Origin: Clostridiales bacterium
GTDB lineage: Bacteria; Bacillota; Clostridia; Christensenellales; Borkfalkiaceae
Reading direction: 5' to 3'
NCBI GenBank assembly: GCA_003503945.1
Contig: DOCD01000087.1
Location: forward strand, 1 to 9,388
DNA: 9,388 nucleotides
The notes beneath the pieces were generated by a model. It was given only the letters and a program-made list of their open reading frames with translations, did no database searches and had not been told where the DNA came from. Positions 7,051 to 9,388 of this stretch are shown here, one piece after another. How positions within the stretch are numbered: position 1 is the stretch's first letter; each line of letters begins with the position of its first letter. Both the position numbers and the translations under genes were made by a program.

Positions 7051-7066
7051 TGTTTCACGTGAAACA
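7051..7066. promoter_or_regulatory. Perfect parS site
   Basis: TGTTTCACGTGAAACA is a perfect palindrome and an exact match to the ParB-binding parS consensus known from Bacillus and other bacteria. It lies between the divergently transcribed ftsH and yyaC-like genes, about 4.1 kb from the parB gene that encodes its binding protein. This is a likely main ParB loading site of the chromosome. Confidence 0.95.
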
Positions 7067-7266
7067 TAAAGCGCAGTTTTACGGTAAGTTTGTCAACAAA
7101 ATATACACACTGCCGTAAAATTAATGTTAATTTGTGGAATTTCTATTAATTCGGTCAATATAAACCCTTAATATTTTGGGTATTTAACAAAAATTAATAA
7201 CAAATACTTGAAAAATATTATATTTTAATAAAAACGGGTCAATAACCTTTGCGAGGTAAATATTTT

Positions 7267-7848
7267 ATGGACTATTCGTTTAATTTATATAATTCTCTTG
7301 CGCCCAACGGCGTGTGTCTGACGCTTAAAAAAATGGTTGCAACCGACGGCCCTGCGCCCGTCGTTTTATGTATCGGAAGCGACTTGTCGATAGGCGACAG
7401 CCTCGGCCCTATTACGGGTACTAAGCTTAAAAGCTCCCTTTCGGGGCTCAACTGCTACGTATACGGCACGCTCGCAAAGCCTATAACCGCACACGAAGTC
7501 AAGTATATGAACGAATTTTTAAAGCTCACCCACCCCGACAGCCCGATTATCGCCGTCGACGCCGCGGTGGGCCTTGCGGGAGACATAGGACTTATAAAAA
7601 TAAGCCGCCGCGGGCTTAAACCCGGAAGCGGGGCGAACAAAAAGCTTGCAAAGGTCGGCGACGTATCGATTATGGGCATTATCGCCGAACAGTCGCTTTT
7701 CAATTATTCACTGTTTTCGGCGACAAGGCTGAATATGATATATAAAATGTCGGAAATTATTGCGGAAGGGATAACCTCGTTTATTTTGGATTATATTCAG
7801 AACTCCAACATAAGGGGTGCCTATGATTTGGCACGCAAAATTATTTAG
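7267..7848 (+). CDS. yyaC: YyaC-like protein (DUF1256, GPR spore-protease superfamily)
   Basis: This 193-residue protein of the YyaC family is related to the germination protease GPR that degrades small acid-soluble spore proteins. The family core is visible: VVLCIGSDLSIGDSLGP (32-48), VYGTLAKPITA (65-75), IIAVDAAVG (94-102), LKPGSGANKKLAKVGD (117-132) and MGI at 136-138. Asp44 in GDSLGP and Asp98 in AVDA align with the two catalytic aspartates of GPR (motifs DALGP and VDALA), so aspartic-type proteolysis is plausible but unproven for YyaC. I chose the ATG at 7267: GAGGT (7253-7257) is well spaced before it, whereas a TTG at 7249 would put that ribosome site inside the gene. In B. subtilis yyaC also sits beside soj-spo0J, which fits. 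It is the only plus-strand gene here. It supports, but does not prove, a spore former. Confidence 0.88.
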   Translation: MDYSFNLYNSLAPNGVCLTLKKMVATDGPAPVVLCIGSDLSIGDSLGPITGTKLKSSLSGLNCYVYGTLAKPITAHEVKYMNEFLKLTHPDSPIIAVDAAVGLAGDIGLIKISRRGLKPGSGANKKLAKVGDVSIMGIIAEQSLFNYSLFSATRLNMIYKMSEIIAEGITSFILDYIQNSNIRGAYDLARKII

Positions 7849-7884
7849 CGCTTTATAGCGGGGAATTTCCGGCAGCAAAGCGCT
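7847..7884 (+). repeat. Inverted repeat in the yyaC 3' region
   Basis: AGCGCTTT (7847-7854, overlapping the TAG stop) and AAAGCGCT (7877-7884) are perfect complements separated by 22 bases. A competing pairing of TTATTTAG (7841-7848) with CTAAATAA (7890-7897) is also possible. No T-run follows, so this is not a classical terminator. It may be a transcript-end structure or chance. Confidence 0.4.
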
Positions 7885-7906
7885 GCGCTCTAAATAACAT
7901 AAAAAT

Positions 7907-7937
7907 AAAACAGCGGGATAAAATACCCGCTGTTTTT
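7907..7937. terminator. Bidirectional terminator between convergent genes
   Basis: AAAACAGCGGG (7907-7917) and CCCGCTGTTTT (7926-7936) form an 11-bp stem around an 8-base loop. The T-run on the plus strand ends the yyaC transcript. The A-run on the other side serves as a T-run for the minus-strand SLOG gene, whose stop codon (7936-7938) overlaps the stem. Confidence 0.9.
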
Positions 7938-8388
7938 AAAGCTCTATTATCGCTTTGCCCGACTTTATCGCATAATTTACGGTGTAGAATGTTCCGCCCG
8001 ATTTCTTTCTCAAAAAACAGATAAGGGCGTCGCAGCCGTCAACCATAAATCTGTTCCGTCCGTGCATGCAGCCCGAGCTGTAGTTTTCCGATAAAGTAAT
8101 AACCTCGTCGCAGCAATCGAGGATATTTTCGTACCTTAACTTGTTCCCGCGGGAAAAAACCGTACTCTGGTCGGCGCAGGGAAGGCAGGCGGTAAGATTT
8201 ATTTCATACTTTTTTTTGAGGTTTAAAACACATTCCGCAGCCGCCATATCGAAGCCCAAAGCCATTCCGCAAAGGAATTTTTCGGTACCCGTCTTTATCA
8301 AATTTTCCGTAACTCTATCCAGAAGATTATAGTCTAGCGGATAGGCGTTTAAATTTCTGTGGCCGCTGAAAGCGCAGACTTTATACAT
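7936..8388 (-). CDS. SLOG-family protein, YpsA/DUF1273-like
   Basis: This 150-residue single-domain protein has the Rossmann-like SLOG fold of the YpsA/DUF1273 group. Family features are visible in order: FSGHR (7-11), FLCGMALGFDMAAAE (38-52), LTACLPCADQ (65-74), YSSGCMHGRNRFMVDGCDALICF (103-125), GGTFYTVNYA (131-140) and GKAIIEL at the end. SLOG domains bind nucleotide-derived ligands. B. subtilis YpsA affects cell division when overproduced, but the biochemical role of the family is not settled and I do not assign one here. At 150 residues it is a little shorter than YpsA, yet the core looks complete. The ATG has AAGGG (8397-8401) 8 bases upstream. It follows rsmG by 61 bases on the same strand with no clear terminator between, so it may be read from the rsmG promoter. 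Confidence 0.85.
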   Translation of the reverse strand: MYKVCAFSGHRNLNAYPLDYNLLDRVTENLIKTGTEKFLCGMALGFDMAAAECVLNLKKKYEINLTACLPCADQSTVFSRGNKLRYENILDCCDEVITLSENYSSGCMHGRNRFMVDGCDALICFLRKKSGGTFYTVNYAIKSGKAIIEL

Positions 8389-8449
8389 AGGCGCAACCCT
8401 TAACGGCGCATAATTTTTAGCGCTGCGCCCCGCGCTTTTACTTTTACTA

Positions 8450-9133
8450 TTAAAGCGGATTTTTTCTCTCTTTGCCCAGCCCGCGCGGATACGCGGAAGG
8501 GGTGTTTTTTATCTTTTTTATCACTATGAGCGAGCGGCTGCCGTACCCCTCCGGAAGCTCGTATTTCAATATTTTTTCCACTTCCCCGCCGAGGATTTTT
8601 ATCGCATTTGCGGCTTCTTTTACTTCGTCGTCGCAAGCTCCTTTATAGGCTATAAACTTCCCTCCGACTTTGACGTAAGGCAAACAATATTCGCATAAAG
8701 TGTTAAGTCTCGCAACCGCGCGCGCGCAGGCAAAATCGAATTTTTCCCTCATTTTTTTGTCGCGCGCCCCGTCCTCGGCTCGGATATTTTCGACTTGTAC
8801 ACTTTTCAGTTCGAGGTTATCTACAACTCTATTTAAAAACGTGCATTTCTTGCCGGTGCTCTCTACGAGCGTAAAGCTTAAATCATCTCTCACTATTTTC
8901 AAAGGAATAGAAGGAAATCCTCCGCCCGAACCTATTTCGACGACGTTTGCACCCTCTGAAAAAAGACTTTCACCGACGGCGCTGTCTAAAAAATGCTTGT
9001 AAAAGATGCCCTTTTCGTCCGAAACGGACGTAATATTGCACATTTTATTGAAGCTTACGAGCATTTCACCGAATTTTTCAAACTTCTCGGAAAATTCGTA
9101 TTTTATAAGATTTTCATAAAAATCAAAGTCCAT
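8450..9133 (-). CDS. rsmG: 16S rRNA (guanine-N7) methyltransferase RsmG (GidB)
   Basis: This 227-residue SAM-dependent enzyme would methylate N7 of G527 (E. coli numbering) in 16S rRNA; loss in other bacteria gives low-level streptomycin resistance. The family is clear from KHFLDS (46-51), the SAM loop VVEIGSGGGFPS (64-75), VESTGKKCTFLN (90-101), ARAVARL (137-143), GKFIAYKG (158-165) and the C-terminal YPRGLGKERKNPL (215-227). I start at the ATG at 9133 because the N-terminus then matches RsmG length, about 25 residues before GEML. A TTG at 9202 with AGGA upstream (9212-9215) would add 23 hydrophobic residues not expected in this cytosolic family. The ATG has no Shine-Dalgarno. A promoter lies directly before it, so the mRNA may be leaderless. 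RsmG genes are commonly close to oriC in Bacillota. Confidence 0.93.
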   Translation of the reverse strand: MDFDFYENLIKYEFSEKFEKFGEMLVSFNKMCNITSVSDEKGIFYKHFLDSAVGESLFSEGANVVEIGSGGGFPSIPLKIVRDDLSFTLVESTGKKCTFLNRVVDNLELKSVQVENIRAEDGARDKKMREKFDFACARAVARLNTLCEYCLPYVKVGGKFIAYKGACDDEVKEAANAIKILGGEVEKILKYELPEGYGSRSLIVIKKIKNTPSAYPRGLGKERKNPL

Positions 9134-9139
9134 AGCGCT

Positions 9140-9168
9140 ATTATAACACGAAATAAAGGCAAATACAA
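9140..9168 (-). promoter_or_regulatory. Extended -10 promoter abutting the rsmG start codon
   Basis: On the minus strand TATAAT (-10, 9140-9145) is preceded by TGT, an extended -10, and lies 17 bases after a weak -35, TTGTAT (9163-9168). The predicted start, 7 bases after the -10, is the A of the rsmG ATG at 9133. Confidence 0.6.
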
Positions 9169-9291
9169 TACAAAGTTTATCGACAATAAAAAATTTCCAC
9201 AATCTTTATTTTCCTGTGGAATTGTTCATACCTTTAATTTCTTATTTTTTTATTTAAAAGCTTTCGAAAAAGCGGCTTGAAAGTTATCAAC

Positions 9292-9345
9292 TTATACCCA
9301 AACTCTCAACAGCGGTGTGCACAAAAAAATATACTTTTTTCCACA
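9292..9345. promoter_or_regulatory. Cluster of DnaA-box-like 9-mers
   Basis: Three 9-mers each differ by one base from TTATNCACA: TTATACCCA (9292-9300, plus), TTGTGCACA (9316-9324, minus) and TTTTCCACA (9337-9345, plus). Weaker copies are TTATCAACT (9284-9292) and the inverted TTCCACA pair at 9195-9221. Such clustering in AT-rich DNA near rsmG and parAB suggests an origin or its flank. No dnaA gene or DNA-unwinding element can be confirmed in the window. Confidence 0.5.
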
Positions 9346-9388
9346 GCTTAATGGTAGTCAATTTGGTTGCTTTTTGCGCTTATTTTTG

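Larger units (their letters stand above)
6808..7266. other. AT-rich intergenic region between divergent ftsH and yyaC-like gene
   Basis: This 459-base stretch has no credible gene and is far more AT-rich than the flanking coding DNA. It contains the ftsH promoter (6840-6868) and a 13-base interrupted palindrome (6872-6884). Further right are GATTTTTT repeats (6938-6963), a TTTTTAACGTTAAAAA palindrome (6991-7006), a near-parS (7008-7023) and a perfect parS (7051-7066). An inverted repeat TTTTACGG/CCGTAAAA (7077-7084 and 7113-7120) encloses ATATACACA (7101-7109), which is one base from the DnaA-box form TTATACACA. AAATTAA-TG-TTAATTT (7118-7133) is a further palindrome. I found no convincing promoter for the yyaC-like gene. 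Confidence 0.8.
9134..9388. other. AT-rich gene-free end with DnaA-box-like sequences
   Basis: No credible gene occupies this 255-base end of the window. It holds the rsmG promoter (9140-9168), an inverted pair of TTCCACA cores (9195-9201 and 9215-9221) and a cluster of three 9-mers each one base from the DnaA box TTATNCACA (9292-9345). The gene upstream of rsmG, if on the same strand, begins beyond the window. Confidence 0.65.

Noticed and set aside
7091..7096. Consensus -35 TTGACA on the minus strand near parS
   Set aside because: No acceptable -10 occurs 16-18 bases downstream (the bases there are CGCTTT), and ftsH already has a much better promoter at 6840-6868.
7249..7266. TTG start for the yyaC-like gene, adding six residues
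   Set aside because: The only good ribosome site, GAGGT at 7253-7257, would lie inside the coding region. The ATG at 7267 is correctly spaced from it.
6808..7266. The region as a full oriC
   Set aside because: Only one near-match DnaA box was found here and dnaA is not present. The parS sites alone show proximity to an origin, not the origin itself.
8419..8446. Terminator-like hairpin AGCGC/GCGCT followed by TTTT on the plus strand between rsmG and the SLOG gene
   Set aside because: The stem is only 5 bp, no plus-strand gene ends here, and on the minus strand no T-run follows, so it does not separate rsmG from the next gene.
9134..9202. TTG start for rsmG adding 23 hydrophobic residues
   Set aside because: The extension resembles a signal peptide, is not expected in a cytosolic rRNA methyltransferase, and crosses a good promoter. 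The AGGA upstream keeps it possible but less likely.

Overview
This window looks like an origin-proximal piece of a chromosome from a Bacillota bacterium, most likely a spore-forming member of the Clostridia. The signs are a ParA/ParB (Soj/Spo0J) system with parS sites of the Bacillus/Clostridium type, a YyaC-like protein of the GPR spore-protease superfamily, rsmG close by, a clostridial-type phosphatidylserine synthase, TTG starts and strong Shine-Dalgarno sequences. Coding DNA is moderately GC-rich, while the gene-free stretches are very AT-rich. An uncultured gut lineage such as Christensenellales is possible, but I cannot establish that from this sequence. No phage, insertion sequence, CRISPR array, tRNA or rRNA was seen.

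Layout from left to right. Positions 1-35 hold a strong intrinsic terminator. Next come two minus-strand membrane-lipid genes that overlap by 17 bases: a UPF0104/MprF-flippase-like membrane protein (743-1900) followed by pssA (43-759). They are driven by a near-consensus promoter at 1944-1972. A terminator at 1981-2021 separates them from a minus-strand operon that reads ftsH (4771-6807), parA (3977-4741), an unrecognised 340-residue gene (2952-3974) and parB (2027-2938). A one-mismatch parS site lies in the 29-base gap between ftsH and parA. The 460-base AT-rich stretch upstream of ftsH holds the ftsH promoter, a perfect parS palindrome, a second near-parS site and a related AT palindrome. 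It ends at the only plus-strand gene, the yyaC-like gene (7267-7848). A bidirectional terminator (7907-7937) separates that gene from a minus-strand pair: rsmG (8450-9133), then a YpsA/SLOG-family gene (7936-8388). The right end (9134-9388) has no gene and carries a cluster of DnaA-box-like 9-mers.

How it fits together. ParB loads on parS and ParA drives chromosome segregation, so the three parS-like sites within about 2.3 kb, with the parAB genes themselves, mark this as centromere/origin DNA. Seven of the eight protein genes other than yyaC point left, as expected if replication starts to the right of the window, where the DnaA-box-like sequences appear. The most unusual element is the uncharacterised gene inserted between parA and parB, with 2- and 13-base spacings that imply co-expression with the segregation machinery. 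The linkage of ftsH to parA across a parS site is the second.
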